DNA of 64,000 bases, taken from positions 1 to 64,000 of the forward strand of contig JAEZMD010000009.1 in the NCBI GenBank assembly GCA_023435745.1, written 5' to 3'. Source of the stretch: Bacillota bacterium. Its GTDB lineage: Bacteria > Bacillota > Clostridia > Acetivibrionales > DTU013. Shown here in pieces: positions 44,764-52,469 of the stretch. Position 1 is the first letter of the stretch; each line of letters begins with the position of its first letter. Below the pieces are notes generated by a model. It was not told where the DNA came from. It worked only from the letters and a program-made list of their open reading frames with translations, and searched no databases. A program made the position numbers and the translations under genes.

Positions 44764-45747
44764 TTATGCCGATTCACGGATAATCAAATCTGGTTTGAGT
44801 ACCACTTGTCTGGCTTTCATCAACCTGCCTTTTATTTGCTCAAGGAGCAATTCCATCGCTTTTTCACCCATCACGTACTGAGGCTGCATAACGGTGGTTA
44901 AAGAAGGCGTATGAATACTTGCAGCAGGTATATCGTCATAGCCTACGATAGCCACGTCTTCGGGAACCTTTATGCCTCTTTTGGTCAAAGCCTTGATTGC
45001 TCCCAGCGCAATTAAATCATTTGAGGCAAAAACAGATTTGAACTGTTTTACCCCTTTTCCCAAAATATCTTCAATTGCCTTATACCCGCCCTCATGACTC
45101 ACGCTTGTCTGATGTACCAGCAATTCGTTATATACTTGCCCATTAAGCTGTAATGCCTCCATATACCCTTTCATTCTATCAAAATAAGTATTGATAGACA
45201 GCGGACCCGTTAGCAACAAGACCTCGGTCCCATTTTTCCGTATCAGGTAATCTGTCGCTAAAAAACCGCCTCTTATATTATCTACCGTTATCGAGTTAAA
45301 ACCTTCACCCAGCTTTCTATCAACAACTACTATGGAAATATTCAATCTATCCTCAAGTATATTCTGATTCTTACCCGTGCCTACAAAAATCAATCCGTCT
45401 ATATCCTTGCTGATCAGCGTATTCAGATACTTCTTCTCCTTCTCGGTATCTTCGTCTGTATTGCATAAAATTACGCTATACCCGAATTTATTCGCCACAT
45501 CCTCGATTCCACGAATTATTCCAATAAAAAACATATTCGCAATATCCGGCACAATTATTCCGATAGTCAATGACTTCTTTGTCTTAAGGCTTCTTGCCAC
45601 TACTCTCGGCTCATAATCCATTTCCTCAATTATTTTAAGAATTCTGTCCCTTGTTTCCGGTTTTACATTCTTTGTATTGTTGATCACATACGATACGGTA
45701 CTTATCGCAACATTCGCCTTCTTTGCAATATCGCTGATGGTCGCCAT
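44764..45747 (-). CDS. LacI-family transcriptional regulator
   Basis: 327 residues. N-terminal helix-turn-helix ATISDIAKKANVAISTVSYV with the hinge helix VVARSLKTKKS, then a periplasmic-binding-like effector domain (TIGIIVPDIANMFFIGIIRG, VFASNDLIALGAIKAL, VAIVGYDDIPAA). It most likely represses the adjacent sugar operon and itself. ATG 45747 follows AGGGGAG. Confidence 0.95.
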   Translation of the reverse strand: MATISDIAKKANVAISTVSYVINNTKNVKPETRDRILKIIEEMDYEPRVVARSLKTKKSLTIGIIVPDIANMFFIGIIRGIEDVANKFGYSVILCNTDEDTEKEKKYLNTLISKDIDGLIFVGTGKNQNILEDRLNISIVVVDRKLGEGFNSITVDNIRGGFLATDYLIRKNGTEVLLLTGPLSINTYFDRMKGYMEALQLNGQVYNELLVHQTSVSHEGGYKAIEDILGKGVKQFKSVFASNDLIALGAIKALTKRGIKVPEDVAIVGYDDIPAASIHTPSLTTVMQPQYVMGEKAMELLLEQIKGRLMKARQVVLKPDLIIRESA

Positions 45748-45809
45748 TATAATGTCTCCCCTAAAAAAGTTGCTCTTTTTATATTATATTAACACATCTT
45801 TTTAAAAAA

Positions 45810-45823
45810 GTGAACCGTTTTTC
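45810..45823. promoter_or_regulatory. Putative LacI-family operator before lacI
   Basis: GTGAACCGTTTTTC, identical to the copy before rpiB, about 63 bp upstream of the lacI start; a TATAAT box lies between on the minus strand. Confidence 0.65.
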
Positions 45824-45842
45824 TAAAAAAATTTATACTTTT

Positions 45843-48287
45843 TCAGCTGCGACTTATTTCCCTTACCTTTCGCACGTAAATATTTGTCAATTCCTCAGCA
45901 AATTCCGCATCCGCTCCTTCACTTATCACAGTGCAAGCAGGTTTTTCTGCATCAGGCAGCACAAGCACCCACCCCTTTTCGTTATATACCTTAACTCCCT
46001 CAAGCGTCTCAAGCTTAGCGCCTGAATGCTCCTGTATCAGCCTTCGTATAACCTTGCCCTTGGAATTCCAGTTACATTCCACCTCCTGCCTGTGCATGTG
46101 GATCTCTGGAAGCATATCGACGAGCCTTGAGAGGCTTATGCTGTTCAGCGACATATAATCAAGCAGCTTTACAAGCCCTGCAACTGCATCAAAATGCAGA
46201 GTAAACTGATCCAGAAGATCCTCCTTCGCGTCCCTGTCCAGAAGTCTGGCCATAATATCCCGCTGCGAGGTTTTTGTCCTGACCACTTTTCCATGGTATT
46301 CCTCCGCCAGCTTCTCTACTGCATGGCTTGCTGAAAGCGGTACTACAACTGTTCTTCCCTGAATTTTTCGAAACAGTATCAGTGAAATTAACGCAATGAA
46401 CATATCATCTGTAATCAGTCTGCCGCGTTCATCTGTCAGCATCATTTTCTCGCATGATTCTTCAATAGAAACGCCAAGGTCGAACCCACCACTTCGCACC
46501 CGCGTAGAAAATTCTGCCACACCGCCAGCTTGCTCTGCGACACCAGGCCTCACTCCTGTCACATCGACGGTACAGCCCAGCTCCTCAAGCAAATCAGTAA
46601 TAATATTAGTAACAAAGTCGGAGCTTGAATGTAAAGCAATCCTGTATGTCAACCGGTTTGATTTCACATCCTGCAAAATGCCCTTTAAATAAAACTCCTC
46701 AAAACCATGCACCTCGGTCACATTTTTCAGGCAATCGCCCTCGCACCTGTGGAAATCATCCCGAACAAAAACATTTTCTATTTTTCTTTCAGTGTTTCTC
46801 GCAATATTGCTTCCCATTTTGTCCAGAAAGTCTATGAATATTTTCTGCCTGTTATCCGGGCAGGCACTGATGTAAACTCCGCCATCCAGCCTATAGAAGC
46901 GGATTGCCGAGCGAAAGGCCGGAAGCAGCTGTTTTTTGAAATCATTGACTTGAACACCGGACGACAACATCCCGGACATCAGTGAGCTCTTGATCATCAA
47001 AGAGCTGGCGGAGCCGTCACTGCCGATTCCCAGACTGCCTTTTCCCGTATTAAGAGAAGCATAGGCTGCGCCAAGCTTTGCCGAAAACTCCGGGGTTATT
47101 TCAATATTTACTTCACCGGATACCCCTCTGTTTCCAAATATCTGTCTTCCTGCCTTCGAACCCCAGACTAGATTTGTGTCTACCTGAGTGCACTGCTCGA
47201 CGTACTTATCCGGCCATATTTTAACGGCCGGCTTAATAACTGCCCTTTCGCCAATGATCGAATTTTCACCGACAACAGACTGTTCATACGCACATACGTC
47301 CTGCTTCAAATGAGCCCGATTACAGATGATGCTGCCGCGGAGCTGAACGTTGCGGCTGATTGTGCTGTTTTTCCAGATCACGCTTTTTTTAATCCCGCAC
47401 TCCTCTGAAACAGTGCAGTAATCGTCAATAACGCAATAGCTTCCGATCCTTGCGCCTGATCTGATATGGCAATGGGAGCCTATGATACACGGAGAGCTCA
47501 ATGAAGCCGCGTCATCGATGACCGTTCCGTCTCCAATCCAGATCCCCTTGCTGACCTCATTACCCGGAAGCTTAACGCGGACAATATCGTTCAGTATATC
47601 AGCATGGGCTTGTGTATAAGCGCAGATATCACCTATGTCGCACCAGTATTCTTCCGTAATATAGCCAAACATCCTCTTTTTCTCCTTCAGCAGTATCGGG
47701 AAAAGATCCCGGCTGAAGTCAAATACTGTATCCGGTTTAATATATTTAAATATTTCAGGAGATAAAATGTAGATGCCTGTATTGACAGTATCACTGAAAA
47801 CCTCGCCCCAGCATGGCTTTTCGAGGAAGCGAATGATCCTGCCATCCCGGTCGGTGACCACCACGCCGTATTCCAGAGGAATATCAACCCTTTTTAAAAT
47901 CAATGTAACCATCGCATCTTTCTCATGATGAAAATCAATTGCCTTCGTGAGGTCAATGTCTGTGAGAGCATCTCCGCTGATTACCAGGAACGGTTCGTCA
48001 AGAAAGCTCTCAGCGTTCTTGACACTGCCTGCCGTACCAAGCGGTTTTTGCTCAATATAGTAACGCATTTTAATGCCGAACGCTTCGCCGTCGCCGAAGT
48101 ATTCACTGATCAGCTCCGGCATATACTGAAGTGTTGCCGCCATATCCTTAATTTTATTTTGTTTTAATAGATCTGTGATATGCTCCATCACGGGCTTGTT
48201 CACAACAGGTACCATTGGCTTAGGTCTGCCGCAGGTAAGAGGTCTAAGCCTTGTACCCTCGCCGCCTGCCATAATTACAGCTTTCAT
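45843..48287 (-). CDS. Nucleotidyltransferase/phosphohexomutase fusion with altered mutase site
   Basis: 814 residues in three parts. Residues 1-235 are an NTP-transferase: MAGGEGTRLRPLTCGRPKPMVP, SGDALTDID, EKPCWGEVFSDTVNTGIYIL. Residues 240-370 are left-handed hexapeptide repeats. Residues 380-805 are phosphomannomutase-like, starting with FGNRGVSGE. The expected phosphoserine loop TASHNP reads ISACPD (473-478), and the metal loop DGDxDR reads EESCEK (609-614), so the mutase half probably lacks activity. The family is annotated as mannose-1-phosphate guanylyltransferase or glucose-1-phosphate transferase; the N-terminal half looks active. No sugar operon partner; monocistronic. Confidence 0.9.
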   Translation of the reverse strand: MKAVIMAGGEGTRLRPLTCGRPKPMVPVVNKPVMEHITDLLKQNKIKDMAATLQYMPELISEYFGDGEAFGIKMRYYIEQKPLGTAGSVKNAESFLDEPFLVISGDALTDIDLTKAIDFHHEKDAMVTLILKRVDIPLEYGVVVTDRDGRIIRFLEKPCWGEVFSDTVNTGIYILSPEIFKYIKPDTVFDFSRDLFPILLKEKKRMFGYITEEYWCDIGDICAYTQAHADILNDIVRVKLPGNEVSKGIWIGDGTVIDDAASLSSPCIIGSHCHIRSGARIGSYCVIDDYCTVSEECGIKKSVIWKNSTISRNVQLRGSIICNRAHLKQDVCAYEQSVVGENSIIGERAVIKPAVKIWPDKYVEQCTQVDTNLVWGSKAGRQIFGNRGVSGEVNIEITPEFSAKLGAAYASLNTGKGSLGIGSDGSASSLMIKSSLMSGMLSSGVQVNDFKKQLLPAFRSAIRFYRLDGGVYISACPDNRQKIFIDFLDKMGSNIARNTERKIENVFVRDDFHRCEGDCLKNVTEVHGFEEFYLKGILQDVKSNRLTYRIALHSSSDFVTNIITDLLEELGCTVDVTGVRPGVAEQAGGVAEFSTRVRSGGFDLGVSIEESCEKMMLTDERGRLITDDMFIALISLILFRKIQGRTVVVPLSASHAVEKLAEEYHGKVVRTKTSQRDIMARLLDRDAKEDLLDQFTLHFDAVAGLVKLLDYMSLNSISLSRLVDMLPEIHMHRQEVECNWNSKGKVIRRLIQEHSGAKLETLEGVKVYNEKGWVLVLPDAEKPACTVISEGADAEFAEELTNIYVRKVREISRS

Positions 48288-48325
48288 TCATCTCATCCCT
48301 TCAATTCTATTTACAGAATATTGCA

Positions 48326-48385
48326 TAGGCATCGTTAAAATAACTTTCTCATATTAATTTCTGTCGATGGCTCAGAAATAATTCA
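48326..48385. repeat. Short copy of the repeat seen at 61.1 kb
   Basis: TAGGCATCGTTAAAATAACTT (48327-48347) matches 61121-61143 with two extra A there, and the segment ends in AGAAATAATT as the long copy ends in GGAAATAATT. The middle is missing, as if deleted. Confidence 0.4.
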
Positions 48386-48513
48386 GGATGTCAGATAATG
48401 GCTGTGTATTTTCTCGTGAAGGAATATATATGATGAGGATCGGCTAAAATATTACTTCCGGCAACTAAACATGATTGTGGAAAGCGGCCTTCGAAAAAAG
48501 AAGAGGTGAAAAT

Positions 48514-48849
48514 ATGGAAAAGAAACTAAAGCACAATTTTGATTATGTACACAAGGGTATTGCAATCAGTCCCGTTACACCTTCCGTTGGTGACAGGATA
48601 ACGATACGGTACGATGGAATCCTTTCCAAGAATGGCGCTTCGGAAATACTTGTTCACCTATCCTACGGCAGTAATCAGGAAAATGAGCAGGATGTACCGA
48701 TGGTCAAAAGAGATACAGGTTATGAGGCGACTGTACCGGCATTAAAGGAAGACTTTCTGAAGCTTAGCTTCAAGGAACCGCTCAATAACATTGATGCCAA
48801 TGTTGATGATAACGCCGGAAAAGGCTATAGTATCGATATTATGGGGTGA
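48514..48849 (+). CDS. CBM25-like carbohydrate-binding protein
   Basis: 111 residues from ATG 48514 behind AGAGGTG. One beta-sandwich domain with the pattern of starch-binding CBM25: ISPVTPSVGDRITIRYDGIL, a conserved hydrophobic strand LVHLSYG, GYEATVPAL and LKLSFKEPLNNID. There is no signal peptide and no catalytic domain, so it is a free-standing cytosolic module, perhaps binding glycogen-like polymer. Divergent to the nucleotidyltransferase fusion gene. Confidence 0.72.
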   Translation: MEKKLKHNFDYVHKGIAISPVTPSVGDRITIRYDGILSKNGASEILVHLSYGSNQENEQDVPMVKRDTGYEATVPALKEDFLKLSFKEPLNNIDANVDDNAGKGYSIDIMG

Positions 48850-48928
48850 AATTCCGTGAAGATGGCTTGCGCATAAAAATACCAGAGGAGCAAAGGGACA
48901 CTTAACCCGTCCCATTGCCCCTTTAATG

Positions 48929-49453
48929 TTACGCTTTTGTCGTCTGTACCAAAAAATTCTTTTCGATCCGGCTGCCTGCATATTTCCACATCAGATATAA
49001 CATTGAAATTTGAACCGGCATCATGACTGCGTTTTTGATGATCCTTCCCGGAAGCAGAGCCATATAGCCCTTGCCAAGCAAAATCGTCAGCCAGTACGTA
49101 TTTAGACCTATGTTCACAAATACATTAACACATAGCACCGCAAGCGAAATCCGTATAATCGTCTTGGGCTTTTTATATAGAAACAGCCCATAAATCAAAC
49201 CCGCTAAAAATACGTCCAGCGTGAGTCCTGGAAAATATGGCCCCTTTGGAGCAACAAGCACGCCGATGATATCACCGAGCGCTCCAATAACGCCGCCAAT
49301 CAGAGGCCCGAAAAGCATGGATCCGAATGCCAGCGGTACAAATCCAAAGCTGATTTTTATAGTACCGAAAGGTATTGCCGAGAAGATGTGAGAAAGCACA
49401 ACATACATACTGATCAGAAGACTCATAGCCACAAGAATAAAAACTTTTTTCAT
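48929..49453 (-). CDS. folT: ECF transporter S component for folate
   Basis: 174 residues from ATG 49453 behind AAAGGAGG. Six hydrophobic helices. The stretches ISFGFVPLAFGSMLFGPL, GPYFPGLTLDVFLAGLIYGLFLYKK and LLPGRIIKNAVMMPVQ are the FolT signature. It captures folate and docks to the shared EcfA/EcfT module, encoded elsewhere. A tetrahydrofolate riboswitch precedes it, which supports the substrate. Confidence 0.93.
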   Translation of the reverse strand: MKKVFILVAMSLLISMYVVLSHIFSAIPFGTIKISFGFVPLAFGSMLFGPLIGGVIGALGDIIGVLVAPKGPYFPGLTLDVFLAGLIYGLFLYKKPKTIIRISLAVLCVNVFVNIGLNTYWLTILLGKGYMALLPGRIIKNAVMMPVQISMLYLMWKYAGSRIEKNFLVQTTKA

Positions 49454-49518
49454 AAAAAAGCACCTCCTTTCCTTCTCAACGACATACACGTCACAGAAGG
49501 AAGAAAATGCCCTCATGT
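49454..49518 (-). promoter_or_regulatory. Stem next to the folT ribosome site
   Basis: In the leader after the riboswitch, TTCCTTCT can pair with AGAAGGAA, which directly touches AGGAGG before the ATG. This could hide the ribosome site when folate is bound; the switch itself is inferred. Confidence 0.45.
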
Positions 49519-49620
49519 GACAGCGGAATGCGACTGTTGCACCGCAAATCCCAAGGATTTTTCGTCCAGCGGCAACTTCCCGTCCGGCTGGCACTTAACG
49601 CGCAATAATCTACTCTGTCA
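49519..49620 (-). ncRNA. Tetrahydrofolate (THF) riboswitch
   Basis: On the minus strand the conserved blocks appear in order: AGAGTAGATTATTGCGCG, TTAAGTGCC, GGGAAGTTGCCG, GGACGAA, GCGGTG and GCATTCCGCT. The outer helix pairs GAGTAG-side with the GCATTCCGCT-side. THF riboswitches in Clostridia typically precede folT, as here. Confidence 0.9.
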
Positions 49621-49642
49621 TTTTGAATATTTTGTTAGCCTT

Positions 49643-49671
49643 ATTATAAATCAACACAATGTAAGAATCAA
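49643..49671 (-). promoter_or_regulatory. Promoter of the folT leader
   Basis: TTGATT (49666-49671), 17-bp spacer, TATAAT (49643-49648) on the minus strand, about 23 bp before the riboswitch. Confidence 0.8.
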
Positions 49672-49713
49672 TGAAATAAAATAATGATTTATTGTATTCT
49701 TTAGTCGTAAAAA

Positions 49714-50130
49714 TTATTTTATACCTTTACTGATGAAGAAGCTCTTGTACTTCATATCTTCATACAGGATATGATTTGCAATCCAGTCCGAAATAAATTC
49801 GGCAAGCTTGAGAATCGTCTCGCTTTGCTTTTCATCAAGATCCTCCCGCTCAAATTTCTGTATTTTCTTGATGACAAAATAATGCTCAAACTTGTGTGTA
49901 TCATAATGCTCATAACCGTATCTCTGCATCATTTCCTCTTCAAAGCCAAAGTGATAAACGGTATACTCCTTCAACTCCTGAAGAACCTTAATGATTTCAT
50001 CATAATGATCAAAACCATCCTTTGCATCAGCCAGATCCATTATCCTTGACCCTATCTCCAGAAGATGCCTGTGTTGTTTATCTATCACATCGATGCCAAT
50101 ACTATAATCATTTTTCCAATTGAAAAACAT
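49714..50130 (-). CDS. Bacteriohemerythrin
   Basis: 138 residues from ATG 50130 behind CAGGAGG. Di-iron ligands of the hemerythrin fold are all present: VIDKQHRHLL, HFGFEEEMMQ, HKFEH and the C-terminal NHILYEDMKY. It binds oxygen reversibly, in anaerobes probably for oxygen sensing or detoxification. Monocistronic. Confidence 0.95.
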   Translation of the reverse strand: MFFNWKNDYSIGIDVIDKQHRHLLEIGSRIMDLADAKDGFDHYDEIIKVLQELKEYTVYHFGFEEEMMQRYGYEHYDTHKFEHYFVIKKIQKFEREDLDEKQSETILKLAEFISDWIANHILYEDMKYKSFFISKGIK

Positions 50131-50272
50131 AATTGATCCTCCTGAATGTCCTGATAATATACGAAAGATATACCCTCGTATATCGGGGATAAACAATTTT
50201 TGTCACTCTTGAGGATGATCGGGCATTTTCCATGGTCTTCGCCCATATGCGCAAGGCTCGACGCACAACATA

Positions 50273-50311
50273 AAATTAGCGGGCTTCATTAACTTGAAAC
50301 CCGCTAATTTA
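50273..50311 (-). terminator. Terminator after the secreted protein genes
   Basis: The arms AAATTAGCGGG and CCCGCTAATTT are nearly perfect, followed on the minus strand by TTTTATG. Confidence 0.8.
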
Positions 50312-50371
50312 TTGGAAACAGCTCAGCTTTTTTTCACAGCAGCCCGCTTTTTCCGGAGGAACTAAATAATG

Positions 50372-51271
50372 TTAATAATATATCCCCGGAACATCTACCT
50401 CAATTTGCCACTGTTTGTCGCAGCTTGAAAGAGATACACTTGCAGCAACACCACTGCTGCCGCCTTCAAAAGTAATCGAACCAACGGCGGACTGGTATGT
50501 ATGGACATATGTAAGTCTAATATTTGTTTCTTTGCCCAGATAGGCCGTATACGTCTTTTTTAACATCGCATAGCAATCAATATAATCAGCAAAATAACTG
50601 CCTTTCATTTCATTGAACTGCCAGCAGTACCCGTAATAAGTATCTGACTGCGCTCTACTGAAGGAAATACTGCCTTGATTATACTGATACTCACCTGATA
50701 TGCTTCTATCACTACTGGAAGGATTTTTAAGCTCGCCGCCGCCGCCCCATGTCAGAGCAACAAAATCATAACCAGAAGAAGGTCCGTTTACTCCACCGGA
50801 ATAAATACCATTTTCCCAGTCGGAAGTGCCATACGCATAGTAATTTAGACTGTCGTCCTTGTAAACAACCAGATAGATATCAAGCTTACCGCCTTGATGC
50901 TCTTCTTCGTCATCTCCAACCCAAGTGTTTGCCTTTGCAAATTCTGTATTGTACTCTGTTACCTCTTTTGGGGTCATCAAACGGCTTTCAACAATATTCT
51001 TCTCATCATCAAGAGTTTCAATGACGTATACAGTTTTTGCTGTTGTACAGACAACATCATATTTGTTGGCTTCCTGGATGCTCCTGAAATATTCGAGAGT
51101 ATCTATATCTTCAATTATATTTAACGCATCCTTACCTGTACGAGACTCCTGCTCTGAAAAATATTGTTCACACTGATTGACCGGACTGACCTTGCCGTCA
51201 GCGGCATATACCGTAGTGCCGCACTGTAGGATCATGATTAAAGCTACCGCGTAAATAAGTAATTTTTTCAT
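50372..51271 (-). CDS. Secreted protein of unknown function, 299 residues
   Basis: ATG 51271, 9 bases after GGAGG. The signal peptide covers about 24 residues (LQCGTTVYAA). The mature protein is acidic, tyrosine- and glycine-rich (LTWGGGGEL, YAYGTSDWENGIYSGGVNG) and probably all-beta; three cysteines near YCWQ, DCYAM and SSCDK. It ends in IEVDVPGIYY. No family is recognised. The next gene upstream encodes another secreted protein 28 bp away, so the pair is probably cotranscribed. Confidence 0.75.
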   Translation of the reverse strand: MKKLLIYAVALIMILQCGTTVYAADGKVSPVNQCEQYFSEQESRTGKDALNIIEDIDTLEYFRSIQEANKYDVVCTTAKTVYVIETLDDEKNIVESRLMTPKEVTEYNTEFAKANTWVGDDEEEHQGGKLDIYLVVYKDDSLNYYAYGTSDWENGIYSGGVNGPSSGYDFVALTWGGGGELKNPSSSDRSISGEYQYNQGSISFSRAQSDTYYGYCWQFNEMKGSYFADYIDCYAMLKKTYTAYLGKETNIRLTYVHTYQSAVGSITFEGGSSGVAASVSLSSCDKQWQIEVDVPGIYY

Positions 51272-51299
51272 AAACAACGTCCTCCTTTACACATAATAT

Positions 51300-51830
51300 T
51301 TAATGCATGATGACTGCACTTCCGTTAAGAGAAGAGGGATGAGCTCTGAAACACACTGCGTACTTGTGAGAGTTAACAAGGTTATAAAAATACATAGAAC
51401 CAGTCTTGCCAGTGGTTCTTACCTCAATAGGGTCAAATTCAACAACCAGCTTATCCTCTGTCAGGTCATAGAGTCCAATATAAAGATTAGTTGTGCTTGT
51501 ATCAGCCGTAACGTCGTAATCTACATAAATCCTACCGTCACCGTTTGGATGAAAGTAGTAGTTGGTATAAAGCCAGGATTTTCCGACTATCTGCAAATCA
51601 GCAGCATAGTCGTCATCGGCCAAGTTCCACGAATCTGTCGGCAAAGATGTACTTTTAGGTGTATACTCACCGTTTAATACATCATCAGTTTCTGCAAAAG
51701 TAATATCGTCTTTATAAGAAACTGCTGCCGAAGGTATTGGTGATACTCCCTGTTCAGCCGCAAATGTGATGTTTTGAATCGAGAACAGTACAACTAATAT
51801 TAGGGCCAAAGATAATATGCTTTTCTTCAT
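51300..51830 (-). CDS. Secreted protein of unknown function, 176 residues
   Basis: ATG 51830 with GGAGGTAATT. A signal peptide of about 24 residues ends in NITFAA. The mature part is beta-rich (YVDYDVTADTSTTNLYIGLY) and ends in a strand pattern, GSMYFYNLVNSHKYAVCFRA, reminiscent of the third secreted protein at 53.9-54.3 kb (EYKGISGQHYRAYVTIWAG). I infer a distantly related extracellular beta-sandwich. Function unknown. Confidence 0.75.
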   Translation of the reverse strand: MKKSILSLALILVVLFSIQNITFAAEQGVSPIPSAAVSYKDDITFAETDDVLNGEYTPKSTSLPTDSWNLADDDYAADLQIVGKSWLYTNYYFHPNGDGRIYVDYDVTADTSTTNLYIGLYDLTEDKLVVEFDPIEVRTTGKTGSMYFYNLVNSHKYAVCFRAHPSSLNGSAVIMH

Positions 51831-52030
51831 AATTACCTCCTTAGAGTTATGGATTTTCAATATCATATACCTAATTAAAGGACACGCAGAAATGGCAAAA
51901 GATATGAACACCAAACAACACGTGGTCCTTAAAAAAATCTGCCCAATGGAATCACATCCTTTCATTTACTATATGTCCACATTATGGTATCCGGGGACAA
52001 GATATAGATGACTTTTTGAAGGTCGACATC

Positions 52031-52060
52031 TTGACGCCGTAGTTTACTTGTTGTAAACTA
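52031..52060 (+). promoter_or_regulatory. BlaI-type operator and promoter
   Basis: TAGTTTAC / GTAAACTA form a perfect 8-bp inverted repeat with a 5-bp centre (52040-52060). TTGACG (52031-52036) and TAAACT (52054-52059) are 17 bp apart, so a bound regulator would cover the -10. Confidence 0.75.
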
Positions 52061-52104
52061 TAGATGGTATTTATTTGAAGTAGATTAATAAGAGGAGATA
52101 TGCG

Positions 52105-52464
52105 ATGGCAGAATATAAATTAGGGATGATGGAAATGCGGTTTGCTGATTTGATTTGGAACAGCGAACCACTCTCATCCGGGGAACTGGTGAAACTATGC
52201 GAAAAAGAGTTGAGCTGGAAAAAATCGACCACCTACACAATTTTACGTCGCCTCTGTGAACGCGGTATTTTTCGAAACCGGGACGGTACTGTTACTTCGC
52301 GCATATCGAAGCAAGAGTTCAATGCGATGCAAAGCGAAAAGTTTCTAGAGGAAACCTTTGACGGCTCTCTGCCGCAATTTATAACCGCCTTTGCCATGCG
52401 TAAGAAGCTATCGAACAAGGAAATTGACGTGCTGCAGAAGTTCATCGATGAGAACAGGAGGTAA
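52105..52464 (+). CDS. BlaI/MecI-family repressor
   Basis: 119 residues from ATG 52105 after AGAGGAG. Winged helix-turn-helix with WKKSTTYTILRRLCERGIF, followed by a C-terminal dimer helix region (FITAFAMRKKLSNKEIDVLQ) that normally contains the protease site. Encoded 5 bp before its partner protease. It should bind the palindrome upstream and control its own operon. Confidence 0.92.
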   Translation: MAEYKLGMMEMRFADLIWNSEPLSSGELVKLCEKELSWKKSTTYTILRRLCERGIFRNRDGTVTSRISKQEFNAMQSEKFLEETFDGSLPQFITAFAMRKKLSNKEIDVLQKFIDENRR

Positions 52465-52469
52465 CGGTT

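Noticed and set aside
49519..49620. Cobalamin riboswitch before folT
   Set aside because: The sequence lacks the B12 box GCCACTG and matches the THF blocks in order.
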